From contig JAHYJN010000031.1 in the NCBI GenBank assembly GCA_019428905.1, forward strand, positions 1-33,348: a stretch of 33,348 nucleotides of DNA, given 5' to 3'. Shown here piece by piece: positions 6,478-15,053 of the stretch; positions within the stretch are counted from its first letter, which is position 1, and every line of letters starts with the position of its first letter. The notes under the pieces are model-generated. The model worked only from the letters and a program-made list of their open reading frames with translations, ran no database searches and was not told the DNA's origin. This stretch comes from Candidatus Brevefilum sp. (GTDB taxonomy: Bacteria; Chloroflexota; Anaerolineae; Anaerolineales; Anaerolineaceae). Position numbers and translations under genes: made by a program.

Positions 6478-7320
6478 TCAATTTTCCCAGGAAGGGGGCG
6501 AGCCTGCGCCTTTGACCAGCCGTGTCTGCGGTTGGAGGTTATCCAAGACTTGCAGATCATCGTCATCTAAATCAAAGAAGATATCGGCGTTCTCGATGAT
6601 GCGTGATTCGTTGACGGATTTAGGGATGACGACCAGGTCGTGGTTTAAACACCAGGCTAGCATCACCTGGGCGGGGGATCTCTCGTATTTTTTAGCCACA
6701 TGCTGGAGGCCTTCATGGTCAAAACGTTTTCCTTTGGCGATCGGGCTGTAAGCTTCGATCTGGATTCCCCTCTCATGGCAGTCCTCAAGCAGTTGTTTTT
6801 GATACAGGAAGGTGTGGAATTCAACCTGGTTGATCGCAGGGACCACATCGACTTCGCGTAAGAGCCGGTCGATCAGGGGGGTGGTGAAGTTACTGACCCC
6901 GATACTGCGGCAGAGCCCCTGGTCTTGCAGATCGACCAAGGCCCGCCAGGTATCAATCGAGCGCTGAAAGTCGCTGATGTTGGGCCAATGGATCAGCAGC
7001 AGGTCGACATAGTCTGTTTGCAGGTCTTCCAGGCTTTTTTCTAAGGATAGTTTGCTTTTGTCATACCCCTGGTTGCTGTTGGTAATCTTGGTGGTGATGA
7101 AAATATCCTCTCTGGGACGACCGCTGGCTTTCCACCCGTTACCCACCTGGCGTTCGTTGTCATAGCCCTGGGCGGTATCGATATGGTCATAGCCGTTCCT
7201 GAGGGCAAATTCAACGGATTGTTCGCACTCGCGCCCCCTGGACAGCCAAGTGCCCAAACCCAGGTAAGGGATCTCAACGCCGTTGTTGAGGGTTGCAGTT
7301 GATTTCATGGTTTTTTTCAT
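6478..7320 (-). CDS. Aldo/keto reductase
   Basis: A 280-aa NADPH-dependent oxidoreductase with the (beta/alpha)8 AKR signatures: GLGTWLSRG, YDHIDTAQGYDNERQVG (catalytic Asp and Tyr), IFITTKI (catalytic Lys), DLLLIHWP (active-site His), IGVSNFTTPLIDRLL and the C-terminal IPKSVNESRIIENADIF cofactor segment. It resembles the 2,5-diketo-D-gluconate reductase group, but the substrate is not predictable. The start at 7320 is chosen because AAAGGAG lies just upstream and the family begins near NNGVEIPYLGLG. The frame is open to 7380 but those residues are not family-like. The gene is convergent with the SWIM gene and divergent from the methyltransferase. Confidence 0.9.
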   Translation of the reverse strand: MKKTMKSTATLNNGVEIPYLGLGTWLSRGRECEQSVEFALRNGYDHIDTAQGYDNERQVGNGWKASGRPREDIFITTKITNSNQGYDKSKLSLEKSLEDLQTDYVDLLLIHWPNISDFQRSIDTWRALVDLQDQGLCRSIGVSNFTTPLIDRLLREVDVVPAINQVEFHTFLYQKQLLEDCHERGIQIEAYSPIAKGKRFDHEGLQHVAKKYERSPAQVMLAWCLNHDLVVIPKSVNESRIIENADIFFDLDDDDLQVLDNLQPQTRLVKGAGSPPSWEN

Positions 7321-7577
7321 GGTGCTCCTTTCAGATGTATTGATGGGTTTAATTTTACCCATCAGCCCCCTGATTCGCAAAAATGCGGGCAGGTTTCAGC
7401 TGCTAAAGCGGATTTTGTCCTTCTGTTGAAACCTGCCAGGCTGAATCGCTGACAGTGTTCTTTTTGTATGGTTGCTTTTCTTTGAGATCAGCAGCTTTAC
7501 GGACATGGTGGGTGGGGTTATCATAAATGATGACGAACAGGCTCGAGTTTGGTGGCGTGAAAATGAAATGAGGTTGC

Positions 7578-8168
7578 GTGTCGATCAAGATGCCGCGCTG
7601 GTTTCGGTATAACTTGGGTTACCTGGGGCAGCCGCCCTGGGATACGGGCATCTCGCCGCCGGAGTTGAAGGCTTTCCTGGAAACATCGCCAGCGGGTCGG
7701 GCGCTGGATGTGGGTTGCGGGACAGGCACAAACCTGGTGACCATAGCCGCCTATGGCTGGCAAGTGGTCGGCTTGGATATCGCCTGGCTGTCTGTGATCA
7801 AGGCGCGGAGAAAACTGCGCCAGTCGGGCTTTGGGGGACAGGTTTGGTGCAAAAATGTTGGCAGCCGTCTCAGGTTGAAGGATGAATTTGACCTGGTATT
7901 GGATATCGGCTGCTATCACAACTTGAGCGCCCTCGAGCGGGAAGCATATCGCCACAATCTGGCGCGCTGGCTCAACCCCGGGGGTGTTTATTTATTATAT
8001 GCCCACCAGCAAACCTCACCAACAAGCCCTCATGGGGTTGTAGAAGCGGATTTCTCACATTTTTCTCGCTTCCTTTCCTTGCAATGGCGTGAGGACAGCG
8101 ATGAACGCCGCCCGGATGGCGGCGGGGGACGCGCTGCGACCTGGGTGAGGTTTGTGCGAGAGCTGTAG
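7578..8168 (+). CDS. Class I SAM-dependent methyltransferase
   Basis: The 196-aa protein has the SAM-binding motif I ALDVGCGTGTN (about residues 42-52), motif II (VVGLDIAWLSV, with the acidic residue for ribose) and FDLVLDIGCYHNL as the motif IV region. It therefore has the Rossmann methyltransferase fold of the Methyltransf_11/25 type. GTG at 7578 is chosen because TGAGGT lies 3-8 bp before it. ATG at 7590 is the alternative. No neighbour hints at the substrate, which could be a small molecule or a protein. Confidence 0.82.
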   Translation: MSIKMPRWFRYNLGYLGQPPWDTGISPPELKAFLETSPAGRALDVGCGTGTNLVTIAAYGWQVVGLDIAWLSVIKARRKLRQSGFGGQVWCKNVGSRLRLKDEFDLVLDIGCYHNLSALEREAYRHNLARWLNPGGVYLLYAHQQTSPTSPHGVVEADFSHFSRFLSLQWREDSDERRPDGGGGRAATWVRFVREL

Positions 8169-8263
8169 GTTAACCTGTCCGGGTGACCAGGGGGAAAATC
8201 CACCCTTTGACGGATGTTAGTCAGCCTTCTATTTGGGATAATACCAGCAAGGTTTGACGGACA

Positions 8264-8530
8264 ATGGCGTTCCTGTTCAAGAACAGCAAGCGCAGCACGT
8301 TGAATCAGGCGATGAAAACCAGAAAAACGATGGTCAATAAATGGAAGAAAGCCTTGTTCAGCGCAGTCCTGGGTATGTTGTGCGGTGCCCTCTTTGCCAT
8401 TTTTCTTTATTGGCTTACCGGGCACAACCTGTACCTGGCCATCATTGGATTTGGAGCTGGCATGGGCTTAGCCCTTGGCAGCGGGCTGAACGCTCAGGGA
8501 TTGTCTGATTCATCCAATCGTAAAAGTTGA
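8264..8530 (+). CDS. Small hypothetical membrane protein
   Basis: An 88-aa protein with a basic N-terminus and two hydrophobic helices: roughly residues 29-49 (ALFSAVLGMLCGALFAIFLYW) and 56-75 (LYLAIIGFGAGMGLALGSGL). The second is glycine-rich. The start is uncertain: ATG 8264, 8312 and 8330 are all in frame and none has a clear ribosome site. The family is not recognised. It precedes the two-component system on the same strand, but a hairpin at 8570-8594 separates them. Confidence 0.5.
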   Translation: MAFLFKNSKRSTLNQAMKTRKTMVNKWKKALFSAVLGMLCGALFAIFLYWLTGHNLYLAIIGFGAGMGLALGSGLNAQGLSDSSNRKS

Positions 8531-8569
8531 CCAAGCTTTGCGAAAACACTTTTTTCTCCTCCGATCAAG

Positions 8570-8594
8570 CCGGAAGTGGATTGACTTCCGGTTT
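8570..8594 (+). terminator. Probable weak terminator hairpin
   Basis: An 8-bp perfect stem CCGGAAGT/ACTTCCGG with a 6-nt loop is followed by only TTT. It lies between the small membrane protein and the histidine kinase. Confidence 0.45.
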
Positions 8595-8673
8595 GGTGGT
8601 TAAACCCACTTGATACATGGCTTAAGATATGGGGCTTGTGGGTTTTGGCTGGATTTCGACTAAAATTGGGGTG

Positions 8674-10167
8674 ATGGTACACCTTTCTGGCAGGCTCAAA
8701 TTTACTGCACTGATCATCAAATTGCTTCTGCTCGGGACTTTGGTCCTGGTCGTTTCTGTTGGCGCATGTCCGATTTTGGACGGAAATCATCACTTTGTAA
8801 ACCCGGCATACAGCGCAGCAGGGGACAGCCAGATTACCATGCTTGCTGAAAGCACGGAGGGTGGCCCGAACCAAACGGCTTTTTGGGAGACATGGTGGTT
8901 TATTGTTTTAGTCGGGCTCATCCTGGGGGCCAGTGTGGTCATCGGGTATCGCTGGCGGTTTCATTTCATCGAACAGAACCGCCAAAGATTGGCTGTAGAG
9001 GTCTTTGAGCGCACTGAGGAGATTGAGCGCCGGCGGCAGATGGCATCCGGGCTGAGCGACATCGTTAGGTTATTGAACAGCAACCAGCCTTTAGAAATGA
9101 GCCTGGATTTTATTGTGCAGCAGGCAGTGGGGTTGACCGAAGCCAGCAAAGCGGCCATTTTTGAGCGCCAGGACGACCTGGTGGTCGTGCAAGCCTGTTA
9201 TCCGCCGGGGGAAACCTATTTACTTGACCTGAACAACCCCGATTCCACCAGTGCCAGGTGTCTGCTTGAGAGCACCTTTCTCAATAAGCCGTTGATCTTG
9301 TCCAGGATTGACCCGACCACGATGAAATCCGACACCCGTTGGGAGTTGGTCAGCGGAGACTATCGTACGGCCTTGTGCACACCCCTGGTGGTTGACGAGG
9401 CCGTGTATGGAGGTTTGGTTTTATATTACGGTGAAGAGCGAGCCTTTACACCCGAAGAGGTCCGTTTTGCGCATACCCTGGCTGATCAAGCCTCCCTGGC
9501 CATTACCAATGCACAGTTAAAAATAAAAGCACAAGCAGCCGCTGTGGTCGCAGAGAGGAACCGGTTGGCGCGTGAATTGCATGATGCTGTCACGCAGACA
9601 CTGTTCTCCGCCAGCTTGATTGCGGATGTGCTGCCAAAGTTGTGGGACAAGGACCCTCAACACGCCCAAGGACGGCTGGAAGAGCTGCAGCAGCTGACGC
9701 GTGGTGCCTTGGGAGAAATGCGCACCTTGCTGATGGAGCTCCGGCCTTCTGCCCTCAGTGAAGCCGATCCCGGTGAATTGCTAAAGCATCTTGCGGATGC
9801 GTTCACCGGGCGGACGGGCTTGCCTGTGTATTTTGACCTGGAAGTGCCTGACCCGTGCAATATCCCCGCCGATGTCAAGCTTGTCTTTTATCGCATTGCA
9901 CAGGAAGGTTTGAGCAACATTCTCAAACATGCTCAAGCTACCCAGGTCTGGATGCACTTCAGGTGTGATCTGGAGACAGTTGCTTTTACCCTGCGTGATG
10001 ATGGCCTGGGTTTCAGGCCCGATCAGCTGCCCCCTGGTCATTTGGGCTTGGGAATCATGAAAGAACGGGCTGAGTCCGTGGGTGCGGCCTTAACTTTCTC
10101 CAGCCAACCAGGAGAAGGGACGGCCTTGGTCCTGGTGTGGCATTTCAGGAAGAATTTGTTAAAATAA
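8674..10167 (+). CDS. NarL-type sensor histidine kinase with GAF domain
   Basis: From ATG 8674 the protein is 497 aa. It has TM1 (about residues 10-32), a short extracytoplasmic loop, TM2 (about 72-92), a helical ERTEEIERRR linker, a GAF domain (about 130-290), a HisKA_3 dimerisation region with phospho-acceptor His303 in ARELHDAV, and an HATPase_c domain (RIAQEGLSNILKHA N-box, DDGLGF, HLGLGIMKERAES). It should phosphorylate the response regulator encoded 39 bp downstream. The TM2/linker segment (FWETWWF ... ERTEEIERRR) is characteristic of the segment after Y_Y_Y/beta-propeller sensors, but that sensor is missing. An upstream ATG at 8629 would add 15 residues. Confidence 0.9.
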   Translation: MVHLSGRLKFTALIIKLLLLGTLVLVVSVGACPILDGNHHFVNPAYSAAGDSQITMLAESTEGGPNQTAFWETWWFIVLVGLILGASVVIGYRWRFHFIEQNRQRLAVEVFERTEEIERRRQMASGLSDIVRLLNSNQPLEMSLDFIVQQAVGLTEASKAAIFERQDDLVVVQACYPPGETYLLDLNNPDSTSARCLLESTFLNKPLILSRIDPTTMKSDTRWELVSGDYRTALCTPLVVDEAVYGGLVLYYGEERAFTPEEVRFAHTLADQASLAITNAQLKIKAQAAAVVAERNRLARELHDAVTQTLFSASLIADVLPKLWDKDPQHAQGRLEELQQLTRGALGEMRTLLMELRPSALSEADPGELLKHLADAFTGRTGLPVYFDLEVPDPCNIPADVKLVFYRIAQEGLSNILKHAQATQVWMHFRCDLETVAFTLRDDGLGFRPDQLPPGHLGLGIMKERAESVGAALTFSSQPGEGTALVLVWHFRKNLLK

Positions 10168-10206
10168 GGATTGTGGCCTGGCAATGGATTTAAGGAAGGA
10201 TGGCAA

Positions 10207-10851
10207 ATGACTCAAAATGACCCGATCCGTGTGATGATTGTCGATGATCATAAAATGGTTCGCAGCGGTCTGAGTGCGTTCCTGGTGGCATATGATGACC
10301 TGGCGCTGGTTGCAGAAGCCGAGAGCGGTGAGCGAGCCGTTGCTTTATGCCACCACGCTCAGCCTGACGTGGTGTTAATGGACCTGGTGATGCCAAAGAT
10401 GAACGGCGCTGAGGCGACCGAAGCCATTCTTAAGTCATGCCCGGATATGAAAGTGATTGCGCTGACCAGTTATAAAGATCAAGCGCTGGTCGAAGGCGCT
10501 TTAAAAGCTGGGGCAATCGGGTACTTATTGAAAAACGTCGAAGCTGATGACCTTGCTAAAGCCATCCGCCAGGCTTATGCGGGTCAACCTACTTTAGCGC
10601 CGGAGGCTGCCCAGGTGTTGATCCAGGCCAGCCGTCAGCCGTATAAGCCGGGTATCGATCTGACACAAAGGGAAAAAGAAGTTTTAGCTCTTTTGGTTGA
10701 AGGGCGGACTAACCCAGAAATTGCGGAAAACCTGGTGGTCACAAAATCCACGGTCAAGTTTCATGTCAGCAGCATTTTGCACAAATTGCAGGTGTCCACC
10801 CGCACAGAAGCGGTGGCGAAAGCCCTGCAAGAGGGTCTGCTCGATCAATGA
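10207..10851 (+). CDS. LuxR/NarL family response regulator
   Basis: This 214-aa regulator has an N-terminal receiver (acidic pocket MIVDDHKMVRSG, phospho-acceptor Asp59 in VVLMDLVMPKMNG, T/S in IALTSYKD and Lys in YLLKNVEA). It has a C-terminal GerE/LuxR helix-turn-helix (LTQREKEVLALLVEGRTNPE to STVKFHVSSILHKLQV). It is paired with the upstream histidine kinase and should be its partner. ATG 10207 is chosen because AAGGAAGG lies at 10192-10200. The open frame before it (from 10171) has no family match. The regulon is unknown. Confidence 0.93.
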   Translation: MTQNDPIRVMIVDDHKMVRSGLSAFLVAYDDLALVAEAESGERAVALCHHAQPDVVLMDLVMPKMNGAEATEAILKSCPDMKVIALTSYKDQALVEGALKAGAIGYLLKNVEADDLAKAIRQAYAGQPTLAPEAAQVLIQASRQPYKPGIDLTQREKEVLALLVEGRTNPEIAENLVVTKSTVKFHVSSILHKLQVSTRTEAVAKALQEGLLDQ

Positions 10852-10876
10852 GTGCTGATGCCGGTGTTTGCGGGGG

Positions 10877-11686
10877 ATGGGCATTCCAGCGGTGAGGGGC
10901 CTGGTGGATAAATTTCAGCAGGTGCTAGAAATATACCGTAAGCATCCCTGCCGCACCCTCCCCAATGCATTCTGGAAGACGGCTGCATGCCAGCCAAATT
11001 CGGACCTGGACGTTAAACTGGGTCTCGAAGGCACACTATCTTCGTTGACAATCTGGGACGGACCACGATTAATGGCATTTTGGTGCGCTGATCCGATTGA
11101 TCCGCACCTCCCAGTATATGAAATAACCAGGGCACCCTTTGCTTTGGTCCATGAGAGTGCCTTGCCAGTTTTCGCCCAGCGAGAATTTATCCAGCGTCGG
11201 GCATATTTTCGCCTCAGCTATCAGGGTGCAGTTTCACCTTCAGAACCCCCGTCCGGCTTCGGCTTTGAACCCGTCAGGCCGGAGGCAGACATAGATGCGC
11301 TGGCCCAGCTGATTTCCACCTGCTATCCTGCCATGCATATCACCCATGGCGTTGTTCGAGGGTGGCTGCAGCACCCGGTCTATGACCCAAGTTTGTGGCT
11401 GTGGGTCGTCCACCTTAAATCAGGGGACAAAGCCGGCTTGGGTATTGCTGAACGAGATCGCCAGGTGCCAGAAGTTTCGCTGGAGTGGATCCAGGTGCAT
11501 CCAAATTATCGTAAGCGAGGGGTGGGGCGAGCCATCGTCACGGAGCTGGTCAAGCGGGTGACCGACCGTGTGAGCATCATCACGGTTTCAGGTGAATTGG
11601 AAAGTGCACATCAACCGGCGCTGCTTTATCGCAGGTGTGGGTTTGGGGGTGAGGACATCTGGTGGCTGTTATCTGATCTGGGGTAA
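10877..11686 (+). CDS. GNAT family N-acetyltransferase (two-part)
   Basis: A protein of about 269 aa whose C-terminal ~130 residues form a GNAT domain. Motif A is LEWIQVHPNYRKRGVGRAIV, with the R-x-x-G-x-G/A acetyl-CoA loop, and the end is PALLYRRCGFGGEDIWWLL. The N-terminal half (ITRAPFALVHESALPVF, REFIQRRAYFRLSY) may be a degenerate second GNAT fold, but no acetyl-CoA loop is visible there. The start is uncertain, and ATG 10877 is used with an in-frame TTG at 10868. It follows the response regulator on the same strand by 25 bp, so it might be in that operon. Confidence 0.75.
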   Translation: MGIPAVRGLVDKFQQVLEIYRKHPCRTLPNAFWKTAACQPNSDLDVKLGLEGTLSSLTIWDGPRLMAFWCADPIDPHLPVYEITRAPFALVHESALPVFAQREFIQRRAYFRLSYQGAVSPSEPPSGFGFEPVRPEADIDALAQLISTCYPAMHITHGVVRGWLQHPVYDPSLWLWVVHLKSGDKAGLGIAERDRQVPEVSLEWIQVHPNYRKRGVGRAIVTELVKRVTDRVSIITVSGELESAHQPALLYRRCGFGGEDIWWLLSDLG

Positions 11687-11841
11687 GTCATTCCATTTGT
11701 TACAGAAATTTCATTCATGGTTCATGGCTCCGAGTTTAACTCGGCAGATAAGGCTGTTTTAGGATAAAATCATGGTGCCGTTGGTAGATTGGCGTTTGAA
11801 TGGTGTGACTGTGGATTGGAAAGGTGCAATCGGTTCTAAAC

Positions 11842-12267
11842 ATGACGGAATATCGTTTTCTTGATCGGGATGTACAGCCCAGCCCTGAATCTATCCGCCA
11901 AATCATTGGCAGGGAAGTCTACCCGGTATGGGAGGATACCGTCGGCTATTTACAGAGCGAATTCCAGGAATTCGAATCTGAGTTGACCTATTACAACCCG
12001 CAGCACGGTTGGGGCTTGCGTTACCGGAAAGGGTCACAGCAGCTGTGCATGCTGTTCCCAGAGCGGGGTGGATTTACCGCTTTGATCACCCTAAACCCTG
12101 AAGAGGATGAAGCAGCCCTCGGAAAATCCCCATATTTCAATGCCCGTATTCGGGGTTTGCTCAACCAGCCCTCCGCCCTGCCGCATGGCCGCTGGCTGTG
12201 GATTCGGATTGAAGACCACACAGATTTTGTGGGGCTCAAGCTGCTGTTGGCGATCAAGCACACCTGA
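11842..12267 (+). CDS. DUF3788-like protein
   Basis: A 141-aa soluble protein. The pattern VWEDTVGYLQSEF, then LTYYNPQHGWGLRYRKGSQQLCMLFPERGGFTALITL, matches the DUF3788 family: a Tyr/Trp core, a G-W-x-L-R-Y-R-K-G strand and a C-x-L-x-P turn. No function is established for the family. ATG 11842 is used, although no good ribosome site is seen there. A GTG at 11824 would add six residues but abuts its only purine stretch. Confidence 0.65.
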   Translation: MTEYRFLDRDVQPSPESIRQIIGREVYPVWEDTVGYLQSEFQEFESELTYYNPQHGWGLRYRKGSQQLCMLFPERGGFTALITLNPEEDEAALGKSPYFNARIRGLLNQPSALPHGRWLWIRIEDHTDFVGLKLLLAIKHT

Positions 12268-12340
12268 AAGATCGGTCCTTTCATTTCCTAGGGGGCAATC
12301 TAATTTATTAAATCTATAAAAAGGATAATATATAGGAATT

Positions 12341-12370
12341 TTGCCAATTCACACCTATTCGTGTTAGAAT
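12341..12370 (+). promoter_or_regulatory. Candidate promoter for the MgtC-like gene
   Basis: TTGCCA (12341-12346) and TAGAAT (12365-12370) are separated by 18 bp in an AT-rich stretch. This leaves a leader of about 135 nt before ATG 12512. No riboswitch-like fold was recognised in that leader by eye. Confidence 0.45.
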
Positions 12371-12511
12371 TAAGTGCATTCATGTGCAGCTTTAGGTTCA
12401 TCTGTACTCGTAAAAATTACCCAATCACGGGTATACGCATCGAATTAATCATCGGTGGTCTTGCCATTGACGATGGCCTGGCATGATGAAACCGGAGAAA
12501 AGGAACCGCTT

Positions 12512-13180
12512 ATGATTTCCGAATGGCAAATTATCCTGAGGGTGCTGGTGGGGGCAGTTTTAGGTGCGGCGGTTGGCATCGAGCGTGAGCGCCATGATCA
12601 ACCTGCTGGGCTGCGTACCCATATGATCCTGGTGATCGGGGCGACCCTGGCGATGGTCTTATCCGTTAATGTGGGTTATCTTTATGCGCGACCTGGCACA
12701 CCATCGGATCCAGCCCGTCTGGCTGCCCAGGTGATCTCCGGTATTGGTTTTTTAGGCGCAGGCGCTATTTTACGCTACGGTTACACGGTCAAGGGTTTGA
12801 CCACTGCGACCTCCCTCTGGACCATGGCAATTGTGGGTATGACGGTAGGGGCAGGCTATTACCTAATCGGCGTGATCACCACCATCTTGATGCTGGTTGT
12901 CCTCTCCCTCTTGAACGTAATTGAAAACCGCTTTGTACGCACCTCTGTTGCGCGCTTTATTCAAATTGAGGCGGATTACCACAAGGGTGTGGTTAAATCC
13001 ATTCGCAAGACCGTGCAAAAGTTTTCAGACAGCTTGGCCAGTTTTACGATCCAGAAAAACATCAAAAATAAACGTTTGCGCATCCAGATTGTGGCCCGCA
13101 TCTCGCGTGATCAGGCACTGGAGGAATTGATCGAATTGCTGTCAGATATTGAAGGGGTGCGCAACTTAAAAGTTGAGTAA
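12512..13180 (+). CDS. MgtC/SapB family membrane protein
   Basis: A 222-aa integral membrane protein. The N-terminal ~140 residues carry the MgtC/SapB core: LRVLVGAVLGAAVGIERERH, PAGLRTHMILVIGATLAMV, ARLAAQVISGIGFLGAGAIL and VKGLTTATSLWTMAIVGMTVGAGYY, with four to five helices. The C-terminal ~80 residues form a cytoplasmic ACT-like domain. Family members are linked to magnesium limitation and membrane potential, but the biochemical activity is unsettled. ATG 12512 fits the family start and has AAAGGAA upstream. The open frame from 12455 adds 19 unsupported residues. The gene is convergent with the DUF3795 gene 30 bp away. Confidence 0.88.
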   Translation: MISEWQIILRVLVGAVLGAAVGIERERHDQPAGLRTHMILVIGATLAMVLSVNVGYLYARPGTPSDPARLAAQVISGIGFLGAGAILRYGYTVKGLTTATSLWTMAIVGMTVGAGYYLIGVITTILMLVVLSLLNVIENRFVRTSVARFIQIEADYHKGVVKSIRKTVQKFSDSLASFTIQKNIKNKRLRIQIVARISRDQALEELIELLSDIEGVRNLKVE

Positions 13181-13210
13181 GCCCAAGCTGACACCAGGTA
13201 AGCTGTGGCT

Positions 13211-13618
13211 TTACTGTTTTTGTCTGCGTAAGTCTGCTAGCCTGTGTGCGTTCTCATAAGGGAAGATGAAGCGTTGCCGGTCAGCCTGGGGGATAGGCTG
13301 ACCATATTTTTGTTGCATGCTCTCAAAATCCACCAGGATACCTTCCAACTTTTCGCAGATGTAATCCTCGCACAGGGCACAATGCTCAAGCTCGCGTGCG
13401 ATGGCACACGGACGCACCGGGCAGGTTTTGTCCAGGGTGGCACTTTCCGTTGCCCGGCAGCCTTCACACAGGATCTCCTCCGGGGGTATGCGGAAGCCAA
13501 AATACTGGTGCCAGCCGTCACTAAGAAGCTGACGGTTTTCTGGCTGGGCGGTGACATTGGGCCGGTATGCCAGGCATAAATCACAGCGCATCCCGCAAAA
13601 ACTGAGAATGGGTTCCAT
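13211..13618 (-). CDS. DUF3795 cysteine-rich protein
   Basis: A 135-aa protein with about ten cysteines in pairs: FCGMRCDLCLAY, ILCEGCRATES, CPVRPCAIARE, HCALCEDYICEKL. This matches DUF3795, a small probably metal-binding family of unknown function. ATG 13618 is preceded by AAAGGAGT. The in-frame start at 13639 would overlap the DinB gene and lacks this site. It lies 14 bp downstream of the DinB-family gene, so the two are probably cotranscribed. Confidence 0.8.
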   Translation of the reverse strand: MEPILSFCGMRCDLCLAYRPNVTAQPENRQLLSDGWHQYFGFRIPPEEILCEGCRATESATLDKTCPVRPCAIARELEHCALCEDYICEKLEGILVDFESMQQKYGQPIPQADRQRFIFPYENAHRLADLRRQKQ

Positions 13619-13632
13619 AGGTATTACTCCTT

Positions 13633-14142
13633 TCACCACTTTCCAGCATAATCGAGCTGATAGGGGTGGCTAGCCGCTTTGGTGATCTGGTAGCGCAGCT
13701 CGACCAGCTCGCGTAAATGCAGCAGGTCATGGGCTAACCAGGCTGCCAGCATATCACCAGCAGAGAGGGTTCCCCATGGCAGGGTAACGGCCGCATCCCA
13801 ATCCGGCGCGGGTAACCCCGCCAACCAGCCCAGGGATTTTTCCCGTTCAGCTTCAAACCTGAGCAAGGTTTCGTCTAAAATCTGCTGATTATAATGGCGT
13901 TGGGTGACCCATCCCTCCGGGTCGATTTTAGGCCATTCTTTCTCGGGTGTGTGCAGGATGTGGTCTAAGTGTGCCCTGAAATCGTAAATTTCTTCATCGA
14001 CCAGGTGGTTGAGCACTTCCAAGACAGACCAGCTTTCCGGGTTGGGTTTCCATCGGGCTTCTTTTATGGTCAGTTCAGTTGTCAGGGCGCTGATCGCCCC
14101 TCCCTGGGTTTTAAGTTGCGAGCGTGCATTTTGAATGTCCAT
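13633..14142 (-). CDS. DinB/YfiT-like four-helix-bundle protein
   Basis: A 169-aa protein of the DinB_2 superfamily. Metal-binding histidines are suggested by VLEVLNHLVDEE and WLAHDLLHLRELVELR, with the SWSVLEVLNHL helix 2 typical of the family. Such proteins are metal-dependent, often thiol-dependent, transferases or hydrolases, and this one cannot be assigned further. The start MDIQNA at 14142 is chosen over 14175 because the family begins near there, but a ribosome site is not clear. It lies between the HAD gene (74 bp upstream) and the DUF3795 gene. Confidence 0.75.
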   Translation of the reverse strand: MDIQNARSQLKTQGGAISALTTELTIKEARWKPNPESWSVLEVLNHLVDEEIYDFRAHLDHILHTPEKEWPKIDPEGWVTQRHYNQQILDETLLRFEAEREKSLGWLAGLPAPDWDAAVTLPWGTLSAGDMLAAWLAHDLLHLRELVELRYQITKAASHPYQLDYAGKW

Positions 14143-14216
14143 GATAATGCCTTTGCAGTTGATAAAATTTGACACACAGGTCTATTGAAGCTTCGAGGTT
14201 GGTGAGAAAGTTCGTT

Positions 14217-14924
14217 TTAGTAAGCATGGTTGATGCGATCAATCAACGCTGGCAGCTGGCCCATGTGCTCGAGTTCATAAAAGCCGTTTTGGGTCGTATC
14301 AAACCCCGGTACCATTTCGTGATCCCAGGTGGTATCGGCGGGGATGTGGACCGCTGTTCCGCCCAGTGCCAAAACCGGGTGGACATCGGAGCGGATCGTG
14401 TTTCCCACCATCAGGAAATGATGAGGATCGACAGCGTGTTTTTCCAGGATTGCGGCATAGGTTTCAACATTCTTGTCGTTGACCACCTCCACGCTGGAGA
14501 AAAAGGACGCAATGCCGGAGTGCTCAACCTTGGTGGTCTGGTCCAGCAGATCGCCCTTGGTGATGACCATTAACCGATAGGTTGACACGAGGTTTTGCAG
14601 GGTTTCTTTGACATGCAGGCGCAAAACGACATCGGCCGATTTCATCGCTTTTCCAATCGATAAAATTTGCTCGATCTGGTCACCGCGGATCTTACCGTCC
14701 GAGATTAAAATGGCGGCTTCGATCAGGGACAGGATGAATGCTTTGATGCCATAGCCGTACCCTGGCAGGTTGTTGAGGATACATTCATTCAAGATCACGT
14801 CGATTCTTTCTGCTGCCGCCCATGGGTTGAGCAGTTGTTTGAAGTCGTCTTGTGCCTGGGTGTAATGGATTTCTGTATGCCACAGGGTATCATCCGCATC
14901 GAAACCAATCAGATCAAATTTCAT
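14217..14924 (-). CDS. HAD family hydrolase
   Basis: A 235-aa haloacid dehalogenase superfamily protein: motif I GFDADDTLW (nucleophile Asp9, acid/base Asp11), motif II LMVITKGD, and motif IV HHFLMVGNTIRSDV. The helical cap lies between motifs I and II (C1 type). It probably acts as a small-molecule phosphatase. ATG 14924 has GCGAGG at the correct distance, and the ATG at 14930 is too close to that site. It heads a probable minus-strand unit with the DinB and DUF3795 genes. The substrate is unknown. Confidence 0.85.
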   Translation of the reverse strand: MKFDLIGFDADDTLWHTEIHYTQAQDDFKQLLNPWAAAERIDVILNECILNNLPGYGYGIKAFILSLIEAAILISDGKIRGDQIEQILSIGKAMKSADVVLRLHVKETLQNLVSTYRLMVITKGDLLDQTTKVEHSGIASFFSSVEVVNDKNVETYAAILEKHAVDPHHFLMVGNTIRSDVHPVLALGGTAVHIPADTTWDHEMVPGFDTTQNGFYELEHMGQLPALIDRINHAY

Positions 14925-14991
14925 ATACATACCTCGCGAATCAGTGCTTTATGAGAATTATACTGGTTGTTAGCGATGGGGTGTTTGCAGC

Positions 14992-15038
14992 GTGAAGATC
15001 GTTGATTCTGCGAAAATATTTGACTTTGCCATCGCCCT
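14992..15038 (+). repeat. Dispersed ~48-bp repeat, copy B
   Basis: This is a near-identical counterpart of 5188-5235 in opposite orientation. It lies just upstream of glpX, so its right part (TTGACTTTGCC) may interact with that gene's promoter. No coding frame is associated. Confidence 0.7.
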
Positions 15039-15053
15039 AGGGGCATGGTGGTT

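Noticed and set aside
7403..7588. 61-aa minus-strand frame (FVIIYDNPTHHV) between the aldo/keto reductase and the methyltransferase
   Set aside because: The fragment briefly recalls ClpS-like wording but lacks the family pattern, has no ribosome site and overlaps the methyltransferase start.
8674..8775. Lipoprotein signal (VGAC) in the histidine kinase N-terminus
   Set aside because: A Cys follows the first hydrophobic segment, but a lipidated sensor kinase with a second TM helix would be unusual and the box is poor. A plain TM helix explains it.
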